Assembly (NCBI GenBank): GCA_027081755.1
Contig: JALWJF010000146.1
Location: forward strand, 1-34,412
Origin: Desulfurococcales archaeon
Lineage (GTDB): Archaea; Thermoproteota; Thermoprotei_A; Sulfolobales; Ignicoccaceae
Direction: 5' to 3'
Length of the DNA stretch: 34,412 nucleotides
Shown here piece after piece: positions 1 to 8,307 of the stretch; the stretch's first letter is position 1; each line of letters starts with the position of its first letter. Position numbers and translations under genes: made by a program. The notes beneath the pieces are model-generated. The model was not told the DNA's origin. It made no database searches and saw only the letters and a list, made by a program, of their open reading frames with translations.

Positions 1-909
1 TATTGAAGTAAAGTCTAATCCATTTGCAATTATAAGATCTCTCACGTCCCTAGCAGACTTTCCGAAGGATCTCGCACCCATTATCTCCATAGGTATAGGT
101 CTAGTCTGGACAAAGTACTCAGCAACTGCTGAACCCAGTCCTCCTCTGACACTGTGTTCCTCCACAGTAACGACACCTTTGAATTTCCCCGCTATTTTAT
201 CTAAGGTCTTCGTGTCTAGAGGCTTCACGGTGTGCATATCTACTACAGCTACACTTATGCCATCCCTTTTTAGCTTTTCAGCGGCCTTTAAGGCATCCCA
301 AAGAAGAGGACCATTGGATATTATCGCGTAGTCAAAACCGTCTTCTAGCCAATTAGCTTGACCTATAACGAAATCGAAGTCTTCGTCTTTGTATATTACT
401 GGACCGTAGTCCCTACCTATCCTCATGTAGACCGGTGTAGGATAGTCGAGTACCTCTGGTAAAGCCTTCTTTATTTCTCTAGCATCAGCCGGCACAACAA
501 CGCTCATACATGGCAACGTTCTCATTAAAGCTATATCTTCTAACACTTGGTGACTTGAACCATCTCCGGCATCAGCGAAACCCGCATGTGTTCCAACTAT
601 CTTTACGTTTACGTGTGCCCTACAGACAGTGTTCCTTACTTGCTCCCAAGCTCTCATTAAGAACATTGCGAAGGCCGACGCTAAAGGTAAGAAACCTACA
701 GCAGCTAGACCGGCACTCATACCTATCATGTTCTGCTCGGAAATGCCTACATTGATGAAGCGATCTGGAAACTTCTCGGCAAACCACTTCGTCCTAGTAG
801 CATCCGCGACATCGGCTGTTAGAACCACTAGCTCTTTCCTCTTCTCACCTTCTTTTACCAATTGCTCTCCGAACGCATTCCTTGGACTCACGTTCATAAT
901 AGTTCCCAC
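1..909 (-). CDS. Transketolase, C-terminal subunit (3' end outside window)
   Basis: Read by hand on the minus strand. The frame stays open to base 1, so the C-terminus is missing, and about 303 residues are visible. The Pyr domain of a thiamine-diphosphate transketolase is clear: it has GISEQNMIGMSAGLA with the family glutamate, then a GDGSSHQ segment followed by ED. The transketolase C-terminal domain follows (VTVEEHSVRGGLGSA). Archaea and some bacteria split transketolase into N- and C-terminal polypeptides, and this is the C half (non-oxidative pentose phosphate chemistry). I chose the GTG at 909 because GAGGTG lies 8 nt upstream; an ATG at 897 is the alternative. The N-terminal half is not directly upstream, where a divergent DUF72 gene begins. 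The product could instead be a DXP-synthase-like or other transketolase-family subunit, but transketolase is much likelier in an archaeon. Confidence 0.9.
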   Translation of the reverse strand, partial: MGTIMNVSPRNAFGEQLVKEGEKRKELVVLTADVADATRTKWFAEKFPDRFINVGISEQNMIGMSAGLAAVGFLPLASAFAMFLMRAWEQVRNTVCRAHVNVKIVGTHAGFADAGDGSSHQVLEDIALMRTLPCMSVVVPADAREIKKALPEVLDYPTPVYMRIGRDYGPVIYKDEDFDFVIGQANWLEDGFDYAIISNGPLLWDALKAAEKLKRDGISVAVVDMHTVKPLDTKTLDKIAGKFKGVVTVEEHSVRGGLGSAVAEYFVQTRPIPMEIMGARSFGKSARDVRDLIIANGLDFTSI

Positions 910-965
910 TTCCGACCCACCTCTGCCTTTTATTACTATGTCCTCTGCTCCCCTAAGGGCAACCT

Positions 966-1673
966 ATGAAAATTCATGTGGGTACCTCCGGTTGGAGTTA
1001 TAGATGGAACAGAGGCGGGCTTCGATGGTATGTAAAAAATACTCCTTTTGACACAGTCGAACTTAACTCAAGCTTTTATCGAATACCAAATACCAAGTAT
1101 GTAGAAAGGTGGGCCAAGGAAGGAGATAAGCTGCTATGGAGCGTTAAGGTTTACAAGGGTATAACGCATACGAAGAAATTCAGGGAAGGGAGCTGGGATC
1201 TATGGCTCAAGTTCCTTGAAGCGTTGGATCCCCTCCTACCAAAGATAAAATTCTTTCTGTTTCAGCTTCCGCCAAGTTTCAAAGAAAGCGACTTTCCAAG
1301 GCTAGAGAAGTTCTTGAAAGAGGCAAATCTCGGTTGGAAGGCTGCCGTAGAATTCCGTTCTCCAGAGTTCTTTAGTGATAAATGGGTGGAAAGGTTGAGA
1401 TCTCTAGAAGCGACTTTTGTAAGCGTAGACTCCAATAAGTTCATATTTTATGCTAGAAGTGGTCCATACACTTATCTAAGACTTCATGGCAGAGGCCCCT
1501 TACCCTACCGTTACTCTTATTCCAGAGAAGAACTAGAAAATATAGCTAAAAGAATAACCGATCTTAACGGTGAAGCATTCGTGTACTTCAATAACGATGA
1601 CATGTATAGAAATGCATTGACATTTCTTGAAATATTAAGAAGTTCCGTGAGGGATGAGTTGGGTCAGTATTAG
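966..1673 (+). CDS. DUF72 (YecE-like) protein
   Basis: 235 aa, about the usual length for the DUF72 family of TIM-barrel-like proteins. The N-terminus MKIHVGTSGWSY with ELNSSFYRIP a little further on is the family hallmark, as are FLFQLPPSFK in the middle and the late YVYFNN-type segment, here FVYFNNDD near residue 205. The biochemical function of the family is not established. The gene starts at an ATG 56 bases from the divergent transketolase start, so the promoters share a very short region. Its last 39 bases overlap the 3' end of the convergent S16 protease gene. Confidence 0.9.
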   Translation: MKIHVGTSGWSYRWNRGGLRWYVKNTPFDTVELNSSFYRIPNTKYVERWAKEGDKLLWSVKVYKGITHTKKFREGSWDLWLKFLEALDPLLPKIKFFLFQLPPSFKESDFPRLEKFLKEANLGWKAAVEFRSPEFFSDKWVERLRSLEATFVSVDSNKFIFYARSGPYTYLRLHGRGPLPYRYSYSREELENIAKRITDLNGEAFVYFNNDDMYRNALTFLEILRSSVRDELGQY

Positions 1674-3299
1674 GGAGTGTATAGCTGCCATATCCGTTAG
1701 CAGTAGAGCCTCCAGACCACTTGAACTCTTTGCTGAGTTCAAGTATATTGCGGCAACTGCCGGATATATCCCACCTCTTAATGCTAACCCTAAATCATAT
1801 AGCGAGGCCTCCCTCACCTTCTTTAGCATTACGTCAGGAGAGACATTGTAATACTTATGAAGGTTGTAGCTAGCAATTTCGGCTAAATACATAGAAGCTG
1901 CCATCTTCATTAGTGGATCCATAGTATTTGCCTCTTTGTATACCCCAGCAGCCACCTCTAAGCGCTGAGTGGGAGGAACTTTTATGCTGAGCAAATAGCC
2001 GAGTAAGCCCCCAGCAGCAGAATACATGGCATAGCTACTCCTTTCGAAAATCTTTGGCGAAGTAGATGGACCCTTAGGGATGACTTTTAATAACCAAATC
2101 CATGTCTTAGACGCTAGAGCATAAAACTTTGCATACACCAAGTAGTCCAATATATTAATTACTGATGTTGAATTCAGTGCTTTCTCATAATAGTACTTCG
2201 CTTTTAGATACCTGTTAGAGGCAGTCAACAACACATCGAGCTTATTTATATCGTAGCTCATGTTCTTGTATATCGTTGAGTTAGCCTCATCTATTAAGTT
2301 CTTAACTTCATTATCTAATTGTATTAGAGCAGAGAAGCCTTTGAGAGCTATCATATCATTCCAGTAAGCCCGTTCTGCGAGTATGGCTGCACTAAATACG
2401 TAGTTGACCTTTTGATAAGGATCTTTTACCTTTTTGGAAAGTTCTACATAGTGCGAGGCAACATTGAGGTACTGAATCGATTGTGGAGTTAAACCCCTAA
2501 CCATTGAATGGTACTTCAAGTATATGTTCATATAGAAGTTGTACCACTTTTTCATGACATTAATAATTTTTGGAGGTAAACCTTTCAACTCAGCCTTCTT
2601 CACTTCGGGAGGTCTCGGTAGCCATACTTTGAGTGCGTCATAGACTGTCGCTACTGGCACGACTTTGATGCCTAGCTTCTTTCCTAATTTGACTAAGTTC
2701 ACTGGTACTGTAGTTATATTTTGAATGAAACCAAAAGGAGTCCTTAGTGTACTGACTACTTGCTTTGCTACTACCTCTTCACCCTCCGGAATTACGAATA
2801 TTTTGTACCCCTTCTTAGCAGCCGCGAGCATTTTAGCATATACGCCTCCGACAGGCCCAACCACAGCATCTGGACCCACAGTTCCGGTGCCCGCAACTTG
2901 TGGTAGGGGCTTTTGACCCGTTAAAGCAGCATAGGTAGCGATAGTCATGGCGATGCCAGCGCTAGGACCTCCCACGATTACGCTCGGAGTTATAAAGTGG
3001 AAGAAGTAATCGCACGAGGTCCAAGTCTTACCAGCTATCGCTGAAGCAACAAGTACAGCTATTCTAGCGACACCTTGCGTGTCAACTTGTGTTAAGGGTT
3101 CAGATGCTACATATATTTGTCCATTGCCTGGACATGCAACAGTCACTTGAAGTTTGCCAACGACACCCCTTTCTTCTCCATTGGGTAGCAGAGTTACTCC
3201 TACTACCGGTACAGTGACTGTACTGACGTGTTGGTAACACATCTTGACCGCATGAATTTGCACTAAGAAGAGTAAGAGGAGTGCCATTACCTTTCTCAA
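1635..3299 (-). CDS. Secreted Lon-like (S16) serine protease with helical C-terminal region
   Basis: 554 aa. Residues 1-17 form a signal peptide or signal anchor (MRKVMALLLLFLVQIHA). A Lon-type S16 protease domain follows: GGPSAGIAM holds the probable nucleophile Ser113, and GGVYAKMLAAAKKG holds the partner Lys156. Both catalytic-dyad residues are therefore present. There is no AAA ATPase domain, so unlike Lon it cannot unfold substrates by itself. Residues from about 240 to 554 are helix-rich and resemble a TPR-like or solenoid scaffold, which I infer from the Ala/Leu/Tyr pattern only. The start is the TTG at 3299 with GGTGA just upstream; the ATG at 3287 is possible. It lies 25 bases after thiDN in the same direction, so it is probably cotranscribed. 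It should act outside the membrane. Confidence 0.82.
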   Translation of the reverse strand: MRKVMALLLLFLVQIHAVKMCYQHVSTVTVPVVGVTLLPNGEERGVVGKLQVTVACPGNGQIYVASEPLTQVDTQGVARIAVLVASAIAGKTWTSCDYFFHFITPSVIVGGPSAGIAMTIATYAALTGQKPLPQVAGTGTVGPDAVVGPVGGVYAKMLAAAKKGYKIFVIPEGEEVVAKQVVSTLRTPFGFIQNITTVPVNLVKLGKKLGIKVVPVATVYDALKVWLPRPPEVKKAELKGLPPKIINVMKKWYNFYMNIYLKYHSMVRGLTPQSIQYLNVASHYVELSKKVKDPYQKVNYVFSAAILAERAYWNDMIALKGFSALIQLDNEVKNLIDEANSTIYKNMSYDINKLDVLLTASNRYLKAKYYYEKALNSTSVINILDYLVYAKFYALASKTWIWLLKVIPKGPSTSPKIFERSSYAMYSAAGGLLGYLLSIKVPPTQRLEVAAGVYKEANTMDPLMKMAASMYLAEIASYNLHKYYNVSPDVMLKKVREASLYDLGLALRGGIYPAVAAIYLNSAKSSSGLEALLLTDMAAIHSLILTQLIPHGTS

Positions 3300-3324
3300 T
3301 AAATCACCGTGGTGGAAGATGCAT

Positions 3325-4614
3325 TCACTTTATTACGCTTTCCACCATGTTGCGCAAGTCAAGCAAACTTTCAGCCAACAATCTTATCATAGCTTCCTTA
3401 CCATAGAACCCCCTATCATAGATCACATCTGGTAACTCACCACATAATTCAACAGCCCTTCTAACGCTCCACTCCATGCTTTTGGTACCCCTAGGTTGTT
3501 CTTCTCTGCGTACTTCCACGACCCTATATCCAGCCTTTTTTAGCTTTTCTACATTCTCTTCACTAAATCTTATGTTCATAGTTGCCCTAATCTTGGGGTT
3601 ATACTTCTGTGCTTCAAGTAAGAGTCTTGCCATATGGTCGCTAGCGCCCCACCGAGGGTAAGAACAAGGCTTGAGTCCAGTGGGAGTCAAGTGCATTCTG
3701 CCGGGAACGGCGAGTATCGAGCCCCTACCTCTACTCAGCTCCGTGGGAACAGAGTAGGCAACGTTTATTCCTACTTCGGGTGATATCTTCTTGGCGGCTT
3801 CATAACCCAGAAACCTTAACCATTCTATGAATGCATAATACTCCTCATACATTTCGCTTTTAATGGTCATATACCTCAGTTGAATGAAGGGATCTAGTAC
3901 GTAGCCTTCATCAAGCTTTAACTTGAATAGGTGCAACAATCGCGTGAAACCTATTGCTATTCTAGCTGCTTTCTGAGGATCAAAACCCTTAGCCAAATAA
4001 GAAGCGAGCGCTGCAGCTAGGACTGTGCCAGAACCGTGTGCGCTAACCCCCTTAAAGCGTCCCCTTATCACCTCAATATTGCCTTTGTAATAAATAACGT
4101 CAACCAGCTCGTTCATATGTCCTCCGGTAATTATTACTAGCTCGGGTCCTAGGGAGCTCAGTTCCTCAGCGGCCCTTATCATGCTATCTACATCCCTGAT
4201 CGGTCTACCCAACAATTTCTGAGCTTCCAGTACATTTGGAGTTACAGCGTATGAACGGGAAATTAGTCTGAGCATATCCTTTATATCGCCTTGGAATAGT
4301 TTACCCCCAGCGCTAGCTTCCATGACTGGGTCAACTATTATCCTTCCTCTAACATTCTCTATTATCACATCTACCACTTCCCTGGAACATAAAGCGCCAG
4401 TTTTCCACGTTCTTGCGTTCACGGAGTTAATCTGGTGGACGATGCTTTCAATATCCAAACACCTTCCTCCTAGATAGGTAGAAGGGGTTTGATAGGTGAC
4501 CATAGTTGCTATAGGATGTGCATAAACTCCTATTGCACTGGCAACCTTAACGTCCATCTCAATACCGGCTCCAGCAGAAGGGTCAAGACCCCCTATGACA
4601 CCAATTCTGAACAT
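3325..4614 (-). CDS. thiDN: Bifunctional HMP(-P) kinase / thiamine-phosphate synthase ThiDN
   Basis: 429 aa. The N-terminal part (about 1-240) is a ribokinase-fold ThiD that phosphorylates hydroxymethylpyrimidine (phosphate). It has GGLDPSAGAGIEMD at the start, IIVDPVM near 93, TPNVLEA near 125 and the anion-hole segment HGSGTVLAAALAS near 193. The C-terminal part (about 255-425) is a ThiN domain, which in archaea replaces ThiE and joins HMP-PP to thiazole phosphate; visible marks are YSVPTELSRGRGSI, WGASDHMARLL and YDRGFYGKEAM. The position that is usually Cys in ThiD (GTGC) is Thr197 here. The start is the ATG at 4614 with GGTG upstream. The divergent WD40 gene begins only 26 bases away, so the thiDN promoter must lie inside that gene. 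Confidence 0.93.
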   Translation of the reverse strand: MFRIGVIGGLDPSAGAGIEMDVKVASAIGVYAHPIATMVTYQTPSTYLGGRCLDIESIVHQINSVNARTWKTGALCSREVVDVIIENVRGRIIVDPVMEASAGGKLFQGDIKDMLRLISRSYAVTPNVLEAQKLLGRPIRDVDSMIRAAEELSSLGPELVIITGGHMNELVDVIYYKGNIEVIRGRFKGVSAHGSGTVLAAALASYLAKGFDPQKAARIAIGFTRLLHLFKLKLDEGYVLDPFIQLRYMTIKSEMYEEYYAFIEWLRFLGYEAAKKISPEVGINVAYSVPTELSRGRGSILAVPGRMHLTPTGLKPCSYPRWGASDHMARLLLEAQKYNPKIRATMNIRFSEENVEKLKKAGYRVVEVRREEQPRGTKSMEWSVRRAVELCGELPDVIYDRGFYGKEAMIRLLAESLLDLRNMVESVIK

Positions 4615-4640
4615 AAAAGCACCAGAAGGTGGGGGTGACT

Positions 4641-5456
4641 ATGGCTCTCATTAAGTTTAACGTTAAAGGTAGGAAACTTGAGTGGGGACCTAAGATAGCC
4701 GTGTTAAGGCATAACTATGGAATTGCGTTGTTAGAACTAAACGGTAGGTTAGATGTCATAGGGGGGTTTGTGAAGTATGAGGATATAAAGTGGTGTAATG
4801 AAGAACTAATAGCAGTAAGTATTGATAAGATACTAAAATATTCTAAGGATGAAACAGAAGTTGTAAGTACAACGTCTATGGCTACAAGCGTTACATGTCT
4901 TAACGATAAAGTCATAATAGGAACTAAAGATGGTAACGTCCTCTTCTTTGATAAATCATGGAACTTACTAAAGGAACTTACAATAGGCGATGAGAGCATA
5001 AACAGACTAGACATTACAACTAGCGGTTTCATCCTAGCTGTTGTTGGTCGCTTTGATTTAATCATAATGAGTCCAGAAGGACAAGTAATAGCACATCACA
5101 GCTATCACTGGGACTTGAGAAACGTTCGTTGGAGCCCTGACCTAGAGACTATGTTGGTGTTCGACGAAGGTAAAATAAAACTATTAAAATATGATGAAAA
5201 CGAAAGAATTTATATAAAAGTTGATGAAATTGAAGGAAAAGGCATAGATGCGAAGTGGTGTGGAAAGAAAGTATGCTTGCTTAGTGATAGATACGTGTAC
5301 ATATACAAAAATGGGATCAGTTCACTCAATGAGTACGATGAACGCTTCAGAGTGAGGAACTGCGTTTATTGTGCATGGTCAAAGGACTGTAACGGCTTCG
5401 CTCTCTTAGGTAATAAGCTTTATATAATCACGAATATACCTCAATCTTCTGCATAG
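4641..5456 (+). CDS. WD40-like beta-propeller protein, function unknown
   Basis: 271 aa from the ATG at 4641, which has GAAGGTGG 8 nt upstream. An in-frame GTG at 4629 would add four residues, but it sits inside that ribosome site. The protein is made of repeated short beta-strand blocks with degenerate WD-type endings, such as GTKDGNVLFFDKSWN, IIMSPEGQVIAHHSYHWD and VRWSPDLETMLVFDEGKIKLL. It has no signal peptide or membrane segment, so it is probably a cytoplasmic scaffold. Codon use looks AT-richer than the neighbours by eye. The last 16 bases overlap the convergent potassium channel gene. I cannot assign a partner. Confidence 0.72.
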   Translation: MALIKFNVKGRKLEWGPKIAVLRHNYGIALLELNGRLDVIGGFVKYEDIKWCNEELIAVSIDKILKYSKDETEVVSTTSMATSVTCLNDKVIIGTKDGNVLFFDKSWNLLKELTIGDESINRLDITTSGFILAVVGRFDLIIMSPEGQVIAHHSYHWDLRNVRWSPDLETMLVFDEGKIKLLKYDENERIYIKVDEIEGKGIDAKWCGKKVCLLSDRYVYIYKNGISSLNEYDERFRVRNCVYCAWSKDCNGFALLGNKLYIITNIPQSSA

Positions 5457-6547
5457 TCTTCGAACTCTACTGCTAGCAATTTGTCCCCTACTGCAACAAA
5501 ATCGCTTATCATTATTGGTTGTATCTGATCTAAGTCGTATACTTTTGCAATAATGTATATGTATTTGTTTGACCTTGCATTTATTACGTCGATTATTTCT
5601 GATACTTGGTATACACCTTTTGTGCCTATGTAGCAAAGCTTGTTACCTACTTTAGCGAAGTCAAAGTTTGAGAAGAGCCTCAACAAGTCAATCTCTATAA
5701 GCTTAGGATGCGACTCCGAAAGTGCGGTCAAGAATATCGCAGCAGAGGGTTCCCTCAAAGCGTCCATTAAGAGTGTTCCTAGAGCCTTGCTAGGCACAAC
5801 CATATCAACTCCTATTTCTTGGAGAAGAATCTTTTCAGATCTGTCAGAATGGGCAACTACGATTACTCTGGGTAGGTAAGTCAGATATTGCTCTAGTGTC
5901 CTTAACATTAATGCTATGGCAACAGACTCTTTGTCATCTTTTCCACAGACTATTACATCATGACTAGTCTCTATTCCCGCTCTAAGGTAGCTCTCTATTG
6001 ATGTTAAGTTTCCCCTAACGACTACAATTCCTCTATCCATGGCTTCCATGGCTATTTTTGTGATATTTGGATCGTATGTGGTTAACCATACGATCCTACC
6101 TCTAGAACCCACTTCAGACTTTAACAGCTGTGCTATGTGTAAGCACATATTGCTAGAGCCTATGACCAAAATCCTTGTGCCCTTTACGCTTATGTCACCT
6201 TCTCTTTCCCTTATCGATCTATTAATCAACGAGTTAGCGACCAAGCTTAAGGCTGCTGTGAGGCCAGCATAGCCCACTAAAGCTACTGACATTGCCAAGA
6301 TTCTAGAGAAGAAGTTGTGGGGTACTATATCACCATAACCTACTGTTGTTATTGTTATTACGGACCAGTACAGCGATTTGAATATGTCAATGCCCTCTAG
6401 ATGACTGAAAAGGATAGTACTAACAATTACAGTTATTATTAAGGCAGTGAGAACAATGAAACTGACCTTCCCTATTACAGTTGAATATAACCAAAGCAAA
6501 TAGACCTTTAAGTCATGGAGAAACCTTCGGAGTCTCCACGTTTCCAT
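5441..6547 (-). CDS. Potassium channel, two-TM pore with RCK/TrkA-N domain
   Basis: 368 aa. TM1 is about residues 15-48. The pore helix and selectivity filter follow at 60-75 (TITTVGYGDIVPHN, with the full TVGYGD signature). TM2 is about 83-108, and a cytoplasmic Rossmann-type RCK domain starts at about 123 (RILVIGSS). This is the MthK-like layout of a ligand-gated K+ channel. The dinucleotide glycine motif is degenerate (GSSNMC instead of GxGxxG), so the ligand may not be NAD. A second, C-terminal RCK-like region seems to be present (about 270-368). It lies 48 bases downstream of glmM on the same strand and overlaps the WD40 gene tail-to-tail. Confidence 0.9.
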   Translation of the reverse strand: METWRLRRFLHDLKVYLLWLYSTVIGKVSFIVLTALIITVIVSTILFSHLEGIDIFKSLYWSVITITTVGYGDIVPHNFFSRILAMSVALVGYAGLTAALSLVANSLINRSIREREGDISVKGTRILVIGSSNMCLHIAQLLKSEVGSRGRIVWLTTYDPNITKIAMEAMDRGIVVVRGNLTSIESYLRAGIETSHDVIVCGKDDKESVAIALMLRTLEQYLTYLPRVIVVAHSDRSEKILLQEIGVDMVVPSKALGTLLMDALREPSAAIFLTALSESHPKLIEIDLLRLFSNFDFAKVGNKLCYIGTKGVYQVSEIIDVINARSNKYIYIIAKVYDLDQIQPIMISDFVAVGDKLLAVEFEDYAED

Positions 6548-6595
6548 ACTCTTCGTACCATACTTTGGAACCCGTTACATCTAGTAAAAACAATT

Positions 6596-7972
6596 CTAGG
6601 AAGTTATAGAAGCTATAAATAATTCAATAGTTTTCTTTAAGGTATCATATACCTCCCTTGCCAACTTCGGGTTCAATGCCTCAACCATTATTCTGATAAC
6701 GGGCTCTGTACCAGAGGGCCTAACTAAGAACCAGAAGTCCTCACACACCACTTTCAAACCGTCAACTTCATCGAACTTACATGAAGAATATTTGTCCTTC
6801 AAATGTTCATACAAGTTCCTCATATTGAAGTTAGGGGGTCTCGGCACTTTCCCTTTAATTGGATATGTTTTGGGCAATTTGTCGAAGAGTTCAGAAGCCT
6901 TTTTCCCATAATATGCAAGCATTTCTAAGAACAAGGCTGTTTTCATAGCACCATCTCTAACTGGCTGATGTAATGGATGCATGTATCCACCATTTTCCTC
7001 GAAACCACTAAGTCCGCCTTCTCTGATCAGCGTGTGTGATATATTAACGCTGCCTACTGGAAGCCATCTAACTTCTATTCCCTTAGGTCCTAGGTATCCC
7101 TCAACCACGAAATGCGAGGAGGATACGGCTGTAAACGTTCTCTTGGGTAGTTGGGGGTACCTTTGAGACACATATTCGGTTAGAAGCGTTGCTGAGCGGT
7201 CACCCCAATGTACTCTTCCAGCGTCATCACCTATTATTGCTCTATCCGCATCCGCGTCATGACCAACGAGTAGGTCCGCACCAACTTCCCTAATTATTTT
7301 TGCTGCATAACCTAAGCTTGTAGGTGTTGGTTCAGGCTCCCTCCACGAAAAGGAGGGATCTAAATTACAGTTAAGGCATAATACCTTAGTACCCAACGAT
7401 CTCAATACTTTAGGTGTAGCTAGAGAGCCAACACTATTAGCTCCATCAACAACTACCTTGAACTCCTTTTTCTTTATCAAGTCAACATCAACCGAAGATA
7501 CAACGCCTTCAACATAAACTTCTAGAGCTTCATTTTCAACTCTTAGATCACTTACTAGATTATACGGTACTTTTCTGAATCGTTCGTTAAACAATATATC
7601 TTCTATTACCCTTTCAGCATTTCTTGGAACTTCCACACCATTAGCACCGATAACTTTGATTCCGTTATAAGGAGGAGGGTTATGGGAAGCCGTAACCATT
7701 ATTCCCATATCGTAGTTGAGTCTTGGGACAGCGTACTGAAGACCTGGAGTTGGTATTAGACCAGCATAGTATGGTTTACACCCACACGATGCTAACCCAG
7801 CCGAAACTGCACTAACTATCATATCTCCACCATATCGGACATCCTTACCAATGAGTACCTTTCCCCCACCCAACCATGTACAAGCAGCTTGGGCTATCTT
7901 CATGGCAAGCTCTGGCGTTAGACCTTCGTTTACAATGCCTCTGACACCATCCGTACCAAAGAGTTTGCCCAT
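6596..7972 (-). CDS. glmM: Phosphoglucosamine mutase / phosphomannomutase family (GlmM-like)
   Basis: 458 aa, normal for the alpha-D-phosphohexomutase family. All four functional loops are visible: the phosphoserine loop TASHNPPPYNG (Ser96), the metal loop HDADADRA (Asp239, 241, 243), the sugar loop GFEENGGYMHP, and the C-terminal phosphate loop RPSGTEP near 430. The EENGG sugar loop and the start MGKLFGTDGVRG favour glucosamine over glucose as substrate, but archaeal members can also act as phosphomannomutases. With the GlmU-like gene at 16847-18019 it would feed UDP-N-acetylhexosamine synthesis for glycans. A TATA-like box at 7991-7999 is centred about 24 nt before the ATG and there is no ribosome site, so the mRNA is probably leaderless. 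Confidence 0.92.
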   Translation of the reverse strand: MGKLFGTDGVRGIVNEGLTPELAMKIAQAACTWLGGGKVLIGKDVRYGGDMIVSAVSAGLASCGCKPYYAGLIPTPGLQYAVPRLNYDMGIMVTASHNPPPYNGIKVIGANGVEVPRNAERVIEDILFNERFRKVPYNLVSDLRVENEALEVYVEGVVSSVDVDLIKKKEFKVVVDGANSVGSLATPKVLRSLGTKVLCLNCNLDPSFSWREPEPTPTSLGYAAKIIREVGADLLVGHDADADRAIIGDDAGRVHWGDRSATLLTEYVSQRYPQLPKRTFTAVSSSHFVVEGYLGPKGIEVRWLPVGSVNISHTLIREGGLSGFEENGGYMHPLHQPVRDGAMKTALFLEMLAYYGKKASELFDKLPKTYPIKGKVPRPPNFNMRNLYEHLKDKYSSCKFDEVDGLKVVCEDFWFLVRPSGTEPVIRIMVEALNPKLAREVYDTLKKTIELFIASITS

Positions 7973-7990
7973 GTCTATCTATCCAGTTAC

Positions 7991-7999
7991 TTACTAAAG
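7991..7999 (-). promoter_or_regulatory. TATA-like box of glmM (leaderless start)
   Basis: On the minus strand this reads CTTTAGTAA, centred about 24 nt upstream of the glmM ATG (7972). That is the archaeal TATA-to-start distance. No Shine-Dalgarno motif is seen between it and the ATG. Confidence 0.5.
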
Positions 8000-8012
8000 T
8001 AGAAGCATTTTT

Positions 8013-8075
8013 TAGCCTCGGTTCGTGGGGACGCTCATCATCTCGCCGGTAATACCATTCTTCATCGGCGTGCTA
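8013..8075 (-). ncRNA. Candidate C/D-box guide RNA overlapping a stop codon
   Basis: In transcript order on the minus strand: a terminal stem strand TAGC; a C-box-like GATGA (8066-8062) whose TGA is also the stop codon of the upstream 72-aa gene; a guide region ending GGTATTAC; a degenerate D' (CCGG or CGGC); a perfect C' box ATGATGA (8041-8035); a 13-nt guide; a D-like CCGA (8021-8018); and the closing strand GCTA. The total is 63 nt, which suits archaeal C/D sRNAs. The K-turn G-A pairs are kept, although C and D each deviate from consensus. GGTATTACCG (8056-8047) is complementary to the conserved 16S 530 loop as I recall it. No expression evidence is available here. Confidence 0.42.
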
Positions 8076-8280
8076 TGTACTTACCCCATTTAATGTATTT
8101 TAGTATGATAAAGTAGCTTTTTGCGACAACACCCTTTTCATCACTGACACTTTCTATTGTCTTACCATCGAGAGTAGTTGCGATTAAGTGAGCCATGCCC
8201 TTTCCATCATCTACGATCTTTACGTCTTTTATTAATCCATTCATGGCCATTCCTTCTAAGTCCAATAACTGTGCTTTCAT
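8062..8280 (-). CDS. Small conserved-looking protein, possibly PRC-barrel-like
   Basis: 72 aa from the ATG at 8280, with GGTG 3-6 nt upstream. The frame is open further upstream, but that extension is antisense to the PhoU-like gene and crosses the shared promoter. The protein begins MKAQLLDLEGMAMNG and has the short beta-strand pattern of a PRC-barrel (a G-x-I-x-D-V strand followed by an acidic turn and a hydrophobic strand). It ends in a basic tail, KWGKYIARR. The PRC-barrel idea is weak. The gene is divergent from the AbrB-PhoU regulator, sharing one AT-rich promoter block, and lies upstream of glmM with an RNA-like element between. Confidence 0.6.
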   Translation of the reverse strand: MKAQLLDLEGMAMNGLIKDVKIVDDGKGMAHLIATTLDGKTIESVSDEKGVVAKSYFIILKYIKWGKYIARR

Positions 8281-8307
8281 AACACCATCATGGGAAACTT
8301 TGCAGTG

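Noticed and set aside
629-1003. 124-aa plus-strand frame
   Set aside because: Antisense to the transketolase gene, whose family motifs are clear; Ser/Leu-rich composition typical of an opposite-strand shadow.
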